Part shown: positions 39,113 through 48,426 of the stretch, one piece after another
Numbering within the stretch: the first letter of the stretch is position 1
Layout: each line of letters starts with the position of its first letter
From: Acinetobacter sp. WU_MDCI_Axc73
GTDB taxonomy: Bacteria; Pseudomonadota; Gammaproteobacteria; Pseudomonadales; Moraxellaceae
Length of the DNA: 64,000 nucleotides
Direction of reading: 5' to 3'
Assembly: GCF_025562455.1 (NCBI RefSeq)
Contig: NZ_JAHPRO010000009.1
Coordinates: 1 to 64,000, forward strand
Notes under the pieces: model-generated
What the model was told of the DNA's origin: nothing
The model's input: only the letters and a program-made list of their open reading frames with translations
Databases searched by the model: none
Made by a program: the position numbers and the translations under genes

Positions 39113-39572
39113 TAACTTAAAAAGAGGATTTACTCTTATTGAAATGATGATAGTTGTTACTATCATAGGCATTTTGGCAGCAATAGCTTATCCTTCATAT
39201 ACAAATTATGTAATTAAAACAAAACGAGTTGATACACAGAGTTCAATGTTAGATATCGCAAATCAACTTCAACGCTATAAAACTATAAATAATTCTTTTA
39301 TAAAATCAGATGGTAATCCGATTGGCTTTTCGGATATAGGACGAAGTAGTGTAAGCCCTCAATCTGGTACTCCTTTATATAACCTAGCCTTATCTAATGT
39401 CACTGCTGGGACATGGACATTAACAGCTACCCCAATTATAAGCGCTGGTCAATTTGGTGATGGACATATTGTACTGAATCATAGGGGAGAGCGTTGTTGG
39501 GTTAAGGGAAGTGATAAGGCTGGAGGTACGGTTTGTACTCCATCCGCTACTACCAATTGGGACGGCCGTTAA
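39099..39572 (+). CDS. Type IV pilin-like protein (PilE/ComF-like)
   Basis: A protein of 157 residues. With GTG 39099 as start (GGAG 7 bases upstream), the leader is MKLGSNLKRG, cut before FTLIEMMIVVTIIGILAAIAYPSYTNYV. The C-terminus has a Cys pair (ERCWVKG...GTVC) enclosing the usual D-loop. The start lies inside the preceding pilin gene (14-base overlap), so expression is coupled. It corresponds in place to comF of A. baylyi. It is the last gene of the cluster; the spacer before rpsP holds no strong terminator. Confidence 0.82.
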   Translation: MKLGSNLKRGFTLIEMMIVVTIIGILAAIAYPSYTNYVIKTKRVDTQSSMLDIANQLQRYKTINNSFIKSDGNPIGFSDIGRSSVSPQSGTPLYNLALSNVTAGTWTLTATPIISAGQFGDGHIVLNHRGERCWVKGSDKAGGTVCTPSATTNWDGR

Positions 39573-39612
39573 ACCCTAAATTCAAAGCTGCGGATAACCC
39601 CAAAAAGTATCT

Positions 39613-39640
39613 TTCATTCAGATCAAATATCGCGTAGAAT
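39613..39640 (+). promoter_or_regulatory. Possible promoter of rpsP-rimM-trmD-rplS
   Basis: TTCATT (39613-39618) and TAGAAT (39635-39640) are separated by 16 bases, upstream of rpsP and just after the pilus cluster. The match to the sigma-70 consensus is moderate, and there is no experimental support. Confidence 0.35.
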
Positions 39641-39721
39641 ATCGCCCTCTATGAAAGGGGTTTGAAGCGTAACCGATGGTCGGTTGCAGGGATAATCCGT
39701 AAGAATTATAAGGCTTTTATC

Positions 39722-39979
39722 ATGGTTGTTATTCGTTTAGCGCGCGGTGGTGCAAAAAAACGTCCATTCTATCAAATCGTTGTGACAGATAGCCGCAATG
39801 CACGTGATGGTCGTTTCATCGAACGTATTGGTTTCTTTAACCCGACTGCTCAAGGTCAAGCTGAAAAACTTCGTTTAGATGCAGACCGTTTTGCTCACTG
39901 GGTTTCTCAAGGTGCTCAACCATCTGAGCGTGTTGCTTCTTTAGCTGCTCAAGCTAAAAAAGCGGCAACTGCTGCTTAA
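39722..39979 (+). CDS. rpsP: 30S ribosomal protein S16
   Basis: A protein of 85 residues; [41 protein letters not shown] is the S16 signature. The ATG at 39722 gives the normal N-terminus; the longer in-frame extension is leader sequence. It is the first gene of the conserved rpsP-rimM-trmD-rplS operon. Confidence 0.97.
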   Translation: MVVIRLARGGAKKRPFYQIVVTDSRNARDGRFIERIGFFNPTAQGQAEKLRLDADRFAHWVSQGAQPSERVASLAAQAKKAATAA

Positions 39980-39996
39980 TTGCGAGTAGATCATCC

Positions 39997-40545
39997 ATGA
40001 CACCAGCACTGAATGTTCCCGAAGATCGGATTCAGATTGGACAGTTACGTTCCGCGTATGGCTTAAATGGATGGCTCTGGGTGTATTCCAATACAGAACC
40101 CATGAGCAATATGTTTGACTATCTGCCTTGGTACATCGAGACCAAAGCAGGTTGGCAAACGATAGATGTAAAGCGTTGGAAACCGCATGGCAAAGGTCTG
40201 GTGGTGAGCTTAAAAGGTGTGAGTGATCGCACTGCCGCCGACAGTCTGGTGGGTGTCAATATCTGGATTGCCAAATCACAACTGCCCAAAGCAGATGTGG
40301 ACGAGTATTACTGGTCGGATCTCAAAGGACTAACGGTGTTAGGACTAAATGATGATGAGCAGGAAGTCAATCTCGGGCAGATTCATGAACTCTTTGAAAC
40401 AGGTGCCAATGATGTCATGGTGGTTCGTGCCACTGTGGATAGTATTGATGCCGAAGAGCGCATGATTCCGTGGCATAAAGATGTGGTACAGCGTGTTGAT
40501 CTTGAAGCAGGCTTTATTTACGTCAATTGGGGCGTAGATTACTAA
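39997..40545 (+). CDS. rimM: Ribosome maturation factor RimM
   Basis: A protein of 182 residues. The N-terminal RimM domain begins RIQIGQLRSAYGLNGWLWVYSNTEP, and the C-terminal PRC barrel contains YYWSDLKGLTVLGLNDDEQEVNLGQIHELFETGANDVMVV. It binds S19 and helps 30S head maturation. It lies 17 bases after rpsP and 53 bases before trmD. Confidence 0.96.
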   Translation: MTPALNVPEDRIQIGQLRSAYGLNGWLWVYSNTEPMSNMFDYLPWYIETKAGWQTIDVKRWKPHGKGLVVSLKGVSDRTAADSLVGVNIWIAKSQLPKADVDEYYWSDLKGLTVLGLNDDEQEVNLGQIHELFETGANDVMVVRATVDSIDAEERMIPWHKDVVQRVDLEAGFIYVNWGVDY

Positions 40546-40598
40546 ATTACACCTAAGTGGTTTAGTGCGAACGCAGTAGGAAAATAGAGGAGTCTGCG

Positions 40599-41342
40599 AT
40601 GTTTTTTGCAGTCATTACACTGTTTCCTGAAATGTTCGAAGCGATTACTGCATACGGGATTAGCGGTCGTGCAGCTAAGCGTGACATGGTACAGGTGATC
40701 TGTATCAATCCACGTGACTTTGCACAGGGTAACTACAAACGAGTGGATGAGCGTCCATTTGGTGGTGGCCCAGGTATGGTGATGATGGCTGAGCCTTTGG
40801 CACAAGCAATCCGACATGCCAAACAGCTTGCTTTGCAAGCTGGGTGTGTTCATGTCCCTGTGGTGTATATGTCACCTCAAGGGAAAACCTTAAATGAACC
40901 CGCTGTACAACAGTTCATGGAATATGATGGCTTAATTGTACTGTGTGGTCGTTATGAAGGTGTCGATGAGCGTTTAATCCAGCGTTATGTTGATCAGGAA
41001 TGGTCGATTGGAGATTACGTTTTATCGGGTGGTGAACTGCCAGCGATGGTGCTTTTGGACAGTGTCATTCGGCGATTGCCTGATGTAATGTCTGATGAGC
41101 AATCGCATATACAGGATTCTTTTGTGGATGGTTTGCTCGACTGCCCACAATATACCAAGCCTGACCATTTTGAGGGGTTGGATGTGCCTGAGGTGCTTAA
41201 ATCAGGACATCATGCCAATATTGAAAAATGGCGTTTTTTGCAGCGTTATCAACGAACACTTGAACGTCGGCCGGAGTTGGTCGAACAAGTGATATTGACC
41301 AAGCAGCAAAAAAAATGGCTCAACGATTTAGATGAATCATGA
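40599..41342 (+). CDS. trmD: tRNA (guanine-37-N1)-methyltransferase TrmD
   Basis: A protein of 247 residues. The SAM-binding trefoil knot shows as [33 protein letters not shown], and the N-terminal part as [12 protein letters not shown]. It methylates G37 next to the anticodon and prevents +1 frameshifting. It is the third gene of the operon, with GAGGAG before the ATG. Confidence 0.98.
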   Translation: MFFAVITLFPEMFEAITAYGISGRAAKRDMVQVICINPRDFAQGNYKRVDERPFGGGPGMVMMAEPLAQAIRHAKQLALQAGCVHVPVVYMSPQGKTLNEPAVQQFMEYDGLIVLCGRYEGVDERLIQRYVDQEWSIGDYVLSGGELPAMVLLDSVIRRLPDVMSDEQSHIQDSFVDGLLDCPQYTKPDHFEGLDVPEVLKSGHHANIEKWRFLQRYQRTLERRPELVEQVILTKQQKKWLNDLDES

Positions 41343-41489
41343 AAATGAAACATCTTTTATAGGCTCTTTATTTTTATACGTTCAGTATGAATCATAAAGG
41401 GAAAGTTAAACGGGTTGATATGCGCTTTAGCCTCTGTCCCCAGCGGTGTAAGAGACCTCTTCTCTCCCGCACATATTGGAGATTCCACA

Positions 41490-41861
41490 ATGAGTGGTAA
41501 ACATCCTTTAGTTCAAGCAATTGAAAATTCACAGTTAAAATCAGACATTCCTGCTTTTGCTCCAGGTGACACAGTCATCGTTCAAGTTAAAGTAAAAGAG
41601 GGTGATCGTGAGCGTCTTCAAGCATTTGAAGGTGTTGTGATTGCGAAGAAAAACCGTGGACTAAACTCTGCGTTCACTGTTCGTAAAATTTCTAGCGGTG
41701 TTGGTGTTGAGCGTGTTTTCCAAACTCACTCACCAGTTGTTGCTAAAATTGAAGTGAAACGTCGTGGTGATGTTCGCCGTGCGAAACTTTACTATCTTCG
41801 TGAGTTGTCTGGTAAAGCTGCACGTATTCGTGAAAAATTGCCAGCACGTAAACAAGGTTAA
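41490..41861 (+). CDS. rplS: 50S ribosomal protein L19
   Basis: A protein of 123 residues. [35 protein letters not shown] and [23 protein letters not shown] segments identify L19, which bridges the subunits. The ATG at 41490 follows TTGGAG. About 147 bases of leader separate it from trmD; the leader contains complementary short G/C-rich segments and may be an autoregulatory site, but I cannot show a defined fold. Confidence 0.97.
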   Translation: MSGKHPLVQAIENSQLKSDIPAFAPGDTVIVQVKVKEGDRERLQAFEGVVIAKKNRGLNSAFTVRKISSGVGVERVFQTHSPVVAKIEVKRRGDVRRAKLYYLRELSGKAARIREKLPARKQG

Positions 41862-41881
41862 TTTAACCTCGTTTTCAAGCA

Positions 41882-41911
41882 AAAAAATGCGCCAAATTTG
41901 GCGCATTTTTT
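41882..41911. terminator. Terminator after rplS
   Basis: AAAAAATGCGCC pairs with GGCGCATTTTTT around AAATTT. It is located between convergent rplS and lipA and can serve both. Confidence 0.92.
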
Positions 41912-41919
41912 ATATCTGC

Positions 41920-42882
41920 TTATAAACCCTGTAATTTAAGTCGGTTCGCATGTTGACGATAAAGTGCCACAGGGTCTGCTGAGAACACGCTGCGTAAGCC
42001 GAGTACCTGATTTACCTCATCAAAATGATTATGAAAATAGTCATCTCGAATGGTTTTCCCAAGTCGACTACTACATTGGCTGACTAGACCATCATTCTTC
42101 TGACCACTAAACGCGACATATCCCAGAGAGGTTAATAAGGTATCAGGATCTAAAGGATTGGTAGTTTGTGCTGCACCTGTCCATGAATAAAATGCTATGC
42201 CATTGGCATTAGCGGATCCATCCTGACAGGCTTTTGTTGGCAAGCCCAATGGGAATTTCGCATTAAACTCTGCTGCTCCCTGAGCTGATAAGCTATGAAT
42301 CGATGCTTTAAAATCACTGGGTAAATTAGAACGAAGTTGAGCGTAGCTAATAATCGGTGAAACCAAAGCATCTACTGCTGCTGCCAATGTAGTATTGAGT
42401 AAAGGTAGACTTTGAACCAGATCTGCGACAGGAGAGCCAAAATTGACACCTGCTACACTGGTCACAGATGAAACCAAATCAGGTCTAATCCCTGCAACAT
42501 AACGCGCGGTTGGGCCACCATGACTATGTCCAATTAGATTGACCTTATTTTTACCAGTGATTGCTACGACTTCTTCGACTTGTTGTAACAATTGTTCGCC
42601 ACGTACTTCAGTCGACTCAAGCGGGGATACCTGCGTAGCATAAGCAGTTGCGCCATTTTTGGCTAAATCGGGCAAGATCTGATACCAATAATCCAATCCA
42701 AATTCAGCTGAACCCAAACGGTTAAACCCAAACATACCATGTACAAAAACTAATGGATATTTGGTTTTCGCATAGTCTGAAATGACATTTTTTGTTTCTA
42801 CACTTTGTAATCCTTCCGCAGCCAAACTACTTTGGATTGCAAGACAACTGATCAGTCCTGTTATGAATAATCTTAATCGCAT
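41920..42882 (-). CDS. lipA: Secreted triacylglycerol lipase
   Basis: A protein of 320 residues. The signal peptide MRLRLFITGLISCLAIQSSLA is followed by a Pseudomonas-type (family I) lipase: oxyanion VFVHGMFGF, nucleophile S120 in GHSHGG, Asp D264 in KNDGLV, His H286 in HNHFDEVNQ, and a Cys pair C219/C270 for the disulphide. Such lipases are exported by the Sec and type II systems and need a dedicated foldase, encoded just upstream. The ATG at 42882 follows AAAGAGG; a TTG start 18 codons earlier lacks logic. Confidence 0.93.
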   Translation of the reverse strand: MRLRLFITGLISCLAIQSSLAAEGLQSVETKNVISDYAKTKYPLVFVHGMFGFNRLGSAEFGLDYWYQILPDLAKNGATAYATQVSPLESTEVRGEQLLQQVEEVVAITGKNKVNLIGHSHGGPTARYVAGIRPDLVSSVTSVAGVNFGSPVADLVQSLPLLNTTLAAAVDALVSPIISYAQLRSNLPSDFKASIHSLSAQGAAEFNAKFPLGLPTKACQDGSANANGIAFYSWTGAAQTTNPLDPDTLLTSLGYVAFSGQKNDGLVSQCSSRLGKTIRDDYFHNHFDEVNQVLGLRSVFSADPVALYRQHANRLKLQGL

Positions 42883-42974
42883 TTTATCTTTATCCTCTTT
42901 TTGTTTTCGTTTTATGCTGGTTATCCTCTCCAGCAAATCCCTAAAAATGATCCTCCTGTGATTGATATATAGTG

Positions 42975-44015
42975 TTACTGAGCAAATGGTAGTTTTCCAC
43001 CTTGATCATGAACAGATTCAAATGTTTGTAGTCGAAGCTGTTCTTGTGGATTGCTAAATGTTTGTTGGCGTAATTGAGTAATCGCCTGTTGCTTGGCGGT
43101 ATCAGACATTCCGCTATTTAAAATAGTATCGCGATTATTTAGATATTGGTTAACTCGACTTTTCCAAACATCCCGATTTTGATCAAGGGTTTCTAAGCGT
43201 TGAGTCGCCTCAGCCCCCACCAGATTTAAACGCATCTGGCGTAATTCACTGGCTGAACCATGACGATCTTGAATGGCTTGAGTCAAATGCCGCAATTCTT
43301 CTAGTTTGGTGGTTTGCTGTAGATTTTCTTGCCAATCTTGAGGAAGTTGATCGAATAGTGCTTTTAAACGTTTGGCTTTTTCACTTTCAGATAGATTCTT
43401 GTCATCCAATATTGCCATACGGTTTAAAGTGTATTCATGGTAAGTATCCTCGCTGCCAAATAATCCTAAAATTTCATTCACAGAAAAAAATTGTTGGCGT
43501 AGATTTTTCATGCTGCTAAAAATGGCACGATAATAAGCAGGATCATCCTGTTTTAAATTCGGTGGGCTGAGTTCCCCAAGCTGTTGGCGATACTTTAAAT
43601 AACGACTCCATAGATCCTGAATTTGTGATAGAGCAGGTTCATGGTAATTTTGCTCTAAGTATTTTTTAAAATCGCGATCAATTTGAGCAATACTTTTTTC
43701 ACCATATTGAGTAATAAAATACTCAAAACAATCTCGGGTTTGTTCATTCACAATTAAAGTATTGTTCGCTAGCTTAAGCTGACAATTAACCTGAGTATCT
43801 GCCTGGCTTGGACTGGTCAATGCCGATGTGGCTAAACTTGATCCAGATGGTGGGAGAACTACAGGAGCTTGCGTAGAAATATTTTGTTTTGGGTTATCCT
43901 GATTAGACATAGATCCATTGGCAGATTGAGGTTTAAGCCAAAACACCAAACCGATGATCAATAGAAGAATAAAGCCAATGGCGATCCAAACATAATGTTT
44001 GCGAAATCCTTGCAT
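42975..44015 (-). CDS. lifO: Lipase-specific foldase (lipase chaperone)
   Basis: A protein of 346 residues. An N-terminal membrane anchor (about 8-28) is followed by a Pro/Ser/Gln-rich linker and a helical extended domain. The family motif RxxFDYxxSxxGE appears as RDCFEYFITQYGE. It holds the lipase in the periplasm and folds it before secretion. It lies 92 bases upstream of lipA on the same strand; foldase-first order is the reverse of the Pseudomonas lipA-lifO order but known in Acinetobacter. Confidence 0.92.
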   Translation of the reverse strand: MQGFRKHYVWIAIGFILLLIIGLVFWLKPQSANGSMSNQDNPKQNISTQAPVVLPPSGSSLATSALTSPSQADTQVNCQLKLANNTLIVNEQTRDCFEYFITQYGEKSIAQIDRDFKKYLEQNYHEPALSQIQDLWSRYLKYRQQLGELSPPNLKQDDPAYYRAIFSSMKNLRQQFFSVNEILGLFGSEDTYHEYTLNRMAILDDKNLSESEKAKRLKALFDQLPQDWQENLQQTTKLEELRHLTQAIQDRHGSASELRQMRLNLVGAEATQRLETLDQNRDVWKSRVNQYLNNRDTILNSGMSDTAKQQAITQLRQQTFSNPQEQLRLQTFESVHDQGGKLPFAQ

Positions 44016-44167
44016 TTAGAGATCCATCCCTATTTTCATTTTTTGTTTTAGTCGATTCAAAGAATCCATGTCTAAAAATAGCACAGTAAATATAAAATAC
44101 TGTAAAAATGGATAGGCGGATTTGATAATATGGCGACAGCATTTTGACTGCTTCACATTGGACATAC

Positions 44168-45073
44168 ATGACGGCTAAATTTGAAAAAACTCCTCGTCGC
44201 CACTTAAGTGGTGTTTTTCTGCTGAATAAGCCTTTAGGGTTAAGTTCAAATGCCGCCTTGCAAAAAGTTCGTTGGCTATTTCGGGCGCAAAAGGCAGGGC
44301 ATACAGGTGCACTGGATCCTTTAGCCACAGGCTTGTTACCTATTTGTCTGGGGGAAGCAACCAAGTTTTCACATTATTTATTAGATTCAACTAAACGTTA
44401 TCAAACCGTGGTCAAACTGGGACAAACCACATCAACGGGAGATGTAGAAGGCGAGATCCTTAAGCGTAGAAATGTTCCTGCATTGACCCGTGAAAGTATT
44501 GAACAGGTACTAGATCAATTCCGTGGGGATATTCAGCAAATTCCGCCGATGTACTCTGCCTTAAAGCGCGATGGACGTCCTCTGTATGAATTGGCGCGAC
44601 AGGGCATTGAAATTGAACGTGCGGCACGTCCTGTAAAGATCTATGAGTTAAAACTCATAGATTTCGATGCGGAAAGTTTAACCTTGGATGTGACTTGTTC
44701 TAAAGGGACTTATATTCGGGTATTGGGCGAGGATATTGGTGAGGCGTTAGGTTGCGGTGGTCATCTCACCCAATTGCATCGAACCCAGACGGGACATTTT
44801 CAACTTATTCCTGAATATAGCATTGAATATTTAGAGCAACTGAATGAAACACAACGCGATATGCTATTATTGCCGGCCTACGCACCCGTCGAATATTTAC
44901 CGAAAGTTCAAATTCCTGAAGGTCGTCACAAATATTTTTGTAATGGTCAGGAAAGTAATATCGAACATCCACCTGCGCCTGAAGTTTTAGTATTTGATCA
45001 GGATCAATGTTTGGGGCTGGCTGAAATTACCGATAAAAAAAGATTGGTGCCGAAGCGTCTTTTAAATTTATAG
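44168..45073 (+). CDS. truB: tRNA pseudouridine(55) synthase
   Basis: A protein of 301 residues. [16 protein letters not shown] and [26 protein letters not shown] (with catalytic Asp in GALDPLA) are the TruB signature, and a C-terminal PUA-like domain follows. It makes pseudouridine 55 in the T-loop of tRNAs, also acting as tRNA chaperone. The ATG at 44168 follows TTGGA; an in-frame TTG eight codons earlier is unlikely. truB is usually near rbfA/infB, so its position here is unusual. Confidence 0.96.
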   Translation: MTAKFEKTPRRHLSGVFLLNKPLGLSSNAALQKVRWLFRAQKAGHTGALDPLATGLLPICLGEATKFSHYLLDSTKRYQTVVKLGQTTSTGDVEGEILKRRNVPALTRESIEQVLDQFRGDIQQIPPMYSALKRDGRPLYELARQGIEIERAARPVKIYELKLIDFDAESLTLDVTCSKGTYIRVLGEDIGEALGCGGHLTQLHRTQTGHFQLIPEYSIEYLEQLNETQRDMLLLPAYAPVEYLPKVQIPEGRHKYFCNGQESNIEHPPAPEVLVFDQDQCLGLAEITDKKRLVPKRLLNL

Positions 45074-45085
45074 GCATAGTTCTCC

Positions 45086-45856
45086 ATGGAAATCGAAGTC
45101 ATACTCAGCTTAATCTTTTTTGCGTTTTGTGCAGGTGCAATTGATGCGGCAGTGGGTGGGGGTGGCTTAATTCAGATTCCTGCGATTATGAGTACTTTTC
45201 CACAAATGTCACCTGCCACCGTGATTGGAACCAATAAGCTCTCTTCGGTTTTTGGAACAGCTTCTGCGGCTTATACCTTTGTACGTAAGGTCAAATTACA
45301 GTGGAAATTACTTGCGGTGATTGCGGTATGTGCCCTAATCAGCTCTTTTCTGGGCGCAGCTTGTTTGTCCTTGATTCCTCAGTCCGTATTACGTCCATTT
45401 GTATTTGTGATGTTGATCGTGATTGCCATCTACACCTTAGCCAAAAAGAATTTTGGGCAAGTTCACGTTGCATTAAGTATTACCCCTAAAGTACTCATGC
45501 TTGCGGCAATTGGAAGTCTGCTGATTGGATTTTATGACGGGATTTTTGGCCCAGGGACAGGTAGTTTTTTTATTTTCTTCTTTATCCGTTTTTTGAATGT
45601 TGATTTCTTACATGCTTCAGCATTATCAAAAATTGGTAACTTCATGACCAATATTGCGGCACTGAGTTTTCTTGCCCCAACGGGTCATGTGATTTTTCAG
45701 ATTGGTTTCATGATGGCTGCCGCGAACGTGATTGGTTCTATAGTCGGTGTACGTGTTGCGCTGAAATATGGCAGTGGCTTTGTACGAATTATCTTTTTGA
45801 TTTTGGTTTCGATTTTGATCTGTCGGATTGGTTATCAGATGTTTGTAACAGGATAG
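45086..45856 (+). CDS. TSUP-family permease (TauE/SafE)
   Basis: A protein of 256 residues with about eight membrane helices. The N-terminal FFAFCAGAIDAAVGGGGLIQIPAI and the mirrored second half GFYDGIFGPGTGSFFIFFF are the two repeats of the TauE/SafE family, which move sulphur-containing anions or organic acids. The substrate is not predictable. It starts 12 bases after truB, so it is likely co-transcribed with it; a terminator follows. Confidence 0.88.
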   Translation: MEIEVILSLIFFAFCAGAIDAAVGGGGLIQIPAIMSTFPQMSPATVIGTNKLSSVFGTASAAYTFVRKVKLQWKLLAVIAVCALISSFLGAACLSLIPQSVLRPFVFVMLIVIAIYTLAKKNFGQVHVALSITPKVLMLAAIGSLLIGFYDGIFGPGTGSFFIFFFIRFLNVDFLHASALSKIGNFMTNIAALSFLAPTGHVIFQIGFMMAAANVIGSIVGVRVALKYGSGFVRIIFLILVSILICRIGYQMFVTG

Positions 45857-45927
45857 TCGATAAAACAACGTTCTGAAACAGATTTTGACATCAACGAACT
45901 TTTTTTCATGCATTGAAAAAGTAAACT

Positions 45928-45953
45928 AAAGGTAGCCATTCGGCTGCCTTTTT
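45928..45953 (+). terminator. Terminator after the TSUP permease gene
   Basis: AAGGTAGCC-ATTC-GGCTGCCTT, 9 bp with one G-T pair, followed by TTTCTT. Intrinsic terminator. Confidence 0.85.
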
Positions 45954-45998
45954 CTTATTTAGCCACCTGATAATAGCCAGAATAGGGATGATCAATAG

Positions 45999-46448
45999 AT
46001 GAATATTTTTGAAGCATTACGGGAAAGTCATGACAATCAGCGCGTTCTTTCCGAACAATTAATACAGACTCATGGGCATACTGAACAGCGTGAACAATTA
46101 TTTAAGGCCTTGAAAAATGAACTATGGGCGCATTCAGTTGCAGAAGATCGCTATCTTTATATTCCATTAATGTTTAACGATACGGGGTTGGATATCAGTC
46201 GTCATGCATTGTCAGAGCATCATGAAATGGACGAATTGGTTGAGCAGCTTGAAGAAACCGATATGAGCAGTCCAAGTTGGTTGGCGATTGCTAAACAGTT
46301 AAGTGACGTAGTACATCACCATCTAAAAGAAGAAGAACATAAATTTTTCCAGCAGGCTGGTAAAATTCTGGATGACCAGCAAAAAGAAAAACTGGGTCAG
46401 CAATATTTAAAAGAATACGCCAAATATAAGAAACATGAACTTGTTTGA
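45999..46448 (+). CDS. Hemerythrin HHE-domain protein
   Basis: A protein of 149 residues, a four-helix bundle of the HHE type. Iron ligand candidates are H10 in LRESHDNQR, H/E in AHSVAEDRYLY, H in LSEHHEMDEL and HHHLKEEEHKFF. Such cytoplasmic di-iron proteins bind O2 or NO or donate iron for repair. It is a single gene; no operon partner is evident. Confidence 0.88.
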   Translation: MNIFEALRESHDNQRVLSEQLIQTHGHTEQREQLFKALKNELWAHSVAEDRYLYIPLMFNDTGLDISRHALSEHHEMDELVEQLEETDMSSPSWLAIAKQLSDVVHHHLKEEEHKFFQQAGKILDDQQKEKLGQQYLKEYAKYKKHELV

Positions 46449-46487
46449 TATTAAATACTTAATCTTTTGGGGTATTTAAAAGTCGAG

Positions 46488-47366
46488 TTACGTTGTAGGG
46501 GGATCAATGTTGTGACGCGATACGCGTAGTGTAACTCCAATCGAAGCTAACATAATAAAACCCAATGCGATCCATTGTAATAACGTAATGTTTTCGTGCA
46601 ATAAGATTAAACCGGCGAGTGCTGCCAAAGCAGGAGAAAGGCTTGATAATGTGCCGTAGCTGAGTTTAGTCAGCCTTTTAAGTGCAAATAAATCCAGTGC
46701 ATACGGAATGGCAGTGGCGAGAACGGCAATCAATAATGCCTTCGGCCAAAATTCAGAAGCGATAAGATGTTCAGGTTGATGAACTAAACCAATGGGCAAT
46801 AACACCATCGCTGAAAGGCTAATGGCAATGGTTAAAGCATGCATTCCGATATTTTGGCGTACCACTTTGTGTCCAAAGTAAATGTAAAATGCCCAGCATA
46901 GACCTGCTCCAAGTGCAAATGCTGCGCCACTCATGGAAAAATTAGCCTGAGCCGCTTGTTGCCATGGTACCATCAGGGCAATGCCTAAGATGGCACATAA
47001 AACCCAGATATAATCGCGGCGTTGCTGAATCGAAATTAAGGCGAGTCCCAGTGGACCAATAAATTCTAAGCCAACAGCAATTCCTTGCGGTAGCTTGCCA
47101 AGAGACATATAAAATAGTACGTTCATCAGGCATAAAGCACCACTATAACCGAGTAAGTCACGCCATTTGAGAGTGGAAAGTTTGCTTAATATTTTCCATG
47201 AGCGAAACATGAAAAAAACTAAAACTGAGGCAAAGCAAAGCCTTAAAATGGTCACACTTAAAGGATCTAGTACTGCAATTAATTGTTTGGCAAAGGATGC
47301 GCTTACTTGATAACACATCATCGACAACATCATGGCTAGGACAGCAATCAATGGAGTATTAGACAT
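46488..47366 (-). CDS. EamA-family exporter (copy 1)
   Basis: A protein of 292 residues with ten membrane helices in two EamA (DUF6) repeats. It resembles RhtA-type exporters of amino acids such as threonine/homoserine: MNVLFYMSLGKLPQGIAVGLEFIGPL is the family motif. Substrate unknown. It is closely related to the next gene upstream, and the 89-base spacer suggests they are expressed together. Confidence 0.86.
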   Translation of the reverse strand: MSNTPLIAVLAMMLSMMCYQVSASFAKQLIAVLDPLSVTILRLCFASVLVFFMFRSWKILSKLSTLKWRDLLGYSGALCLMNVLFYMSLGKLPQGIAVGLEFIGPLGLALISIQQRRDYIWVLCAILGIALMVPWQQAAQANFSMSGAAFALGAGLCWAFYIYFGHKVVRQNIGMHALTIAISLSAMVLLPIGLVHQPEHLIASEFWPKALLIAVLATAIPYALDLFALKRLTKLSYGTLSSLSPALAALAGLILLHENITLLQWIALGFIMLASIGVTLRVSRHNIDPPTT

Positions 47367-47455
47367 GTTGAGGGCTCAAAAGACATAAATAACTGAAGCG
47401 ATAAATCTGGTATGCGATAACATCTATAATAAACTGAGATGAGCATTTCATGGTA

Positions 47456-48334
47456 CTACACCTGATCTGCACGTTTAGCACGTTGCGTTGTCACTGTACA
47501 ACCCACCGAAGCTATAATAATCGTTGTTAAAGCAAGCCATTGGCTCCATATTAATTTTTCGCCCAAAAAGATGAAACCAGAAAATGCAGCAACCGCAGGT
47601 TCCATGCTCATAAGCGTACCAAAGCTCAGTGCAGTGAGTCGTCTTAATGCCAGCATTTCCAGTGAAAAAGGTAAGGCGCTGGCTAAAATTGCAAGTGTAA
47701 TAAAATAAAAAATATTGGGAAGTTCAAAGACGTGTGCCATAGAACCTGTTAGAAATGCAATGGGAATTAATAACAATGCACCAATTGTCATGCCTAGAAA
47801 TACCGTGTGATTGCCTGAAATGCCTGAAGGCTTCTGACCTGCAATAATATACAACGCCCAACAAGCACCTGCCGCTAAGGCAAAAGTTATTCCAATCAGA
47901 TCCAGATGATGGCTAGCCTGATGAAATGGAAACAATAAGAGTAAGCCCGCAATGGCACAACACACCCAGATCAAATCATATTTTTGTTTAGCATAGTAAA
48001 GCGCAATACTGAGCGGCCCAACAAACTCAAATGCCACTGCAATCCCTAAGGGTAAACGTTGTAACGATAAATAAAATAAGGCATTCATTCCCGCCAGTGC
48101 TAGGCCATAAGTGATAATCGCTTTCCAGCGAACCTGTTGCCATTCGATTTTCCATGCCTGAAAAATCACCGCTAAAATCAGCGCACCAAAGCATAATCGC
48201 ATTGCAGAAACAGTCAGAACGGGGTAACTTTGAAATAAGACTTTGGCGAGAGAACCACTACTTTGCACAGAGATCATCGCCACAAGCAGAAAAATTAAAG
48301 CTTGTAACTGAGACTTAGGACTAGATAAGGACAT
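47456..48334 (-). CDS. EamA-family exporter (copy 2)
   Basis: A protein of 292 residues, ten membrane helices. MNALFYLSLQRLPLGIAVAFEFVGPL matches copy 1 over the same core, so the two are tandem duplicates. I start at ATG 48334; the longer frame begins inside the serA terminator and cannot be the real start. It lies 92 bases downstream of serA but behind the terminator. An export role for amino acids would fit the neighbourhood of serA; this is inference. Confidence 0.85.
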   Translation of the reverse strand: MSLSSPKSQLQALIFLLVAMISVQSSGSLAKVLFQSYPVLTVSAMRLCFGALILAVIFQAWKIEWQQVRWKAIITYGLALAGMNALFYLSLQRLPLGIAVAFEFVGPLSIALYYAKQKYDLIWVCCAIAGLLLLFPFHQASHHLDLIGITFALAAGACWALYIIAGQKPSGISGNHTVFLGMTIGALLLIPIAFLTGSMAHVFELPNIFYFITLAILASALPFSLEMLALRRLTALSFGTLMSMEPAVAAFSGFIFLGEKLIWSQWLALTTIIIASVGCTVTTQRAKRADQV

Positions 48335-48380
48335 TTTGAACAAACGGTATAATTTTAAGCATAATAATTCATGTTGATAT

Positions 48381-48412
48381 AAAAAAGCCACAGACATTGC
48401 TGTGGCTTTTTT
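48381..48412 (-). terminator. Terminator after serA
   Basis: AAAAAAGCCACAG-ACATTG-CTGTGGCTTTTTT. A strong, symmetrical terminator that separates serA from the EamA exporter gene downstream. Confidence 0.92.
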
Positions 48413-48426
48413 AGCAAAAAACCTTA

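Noticed and set aside
43933..44364. Minus-strand frame across the lifO-truB junction
   Set aside because: It overlaps two well-supported genes and shows no family features.
48335..48397. N-terminal extension of the second EamA gene
   Set aside because: The upstream ATG lies within the serA terminator hairpin; translation from there would require an RNA that reads through it.
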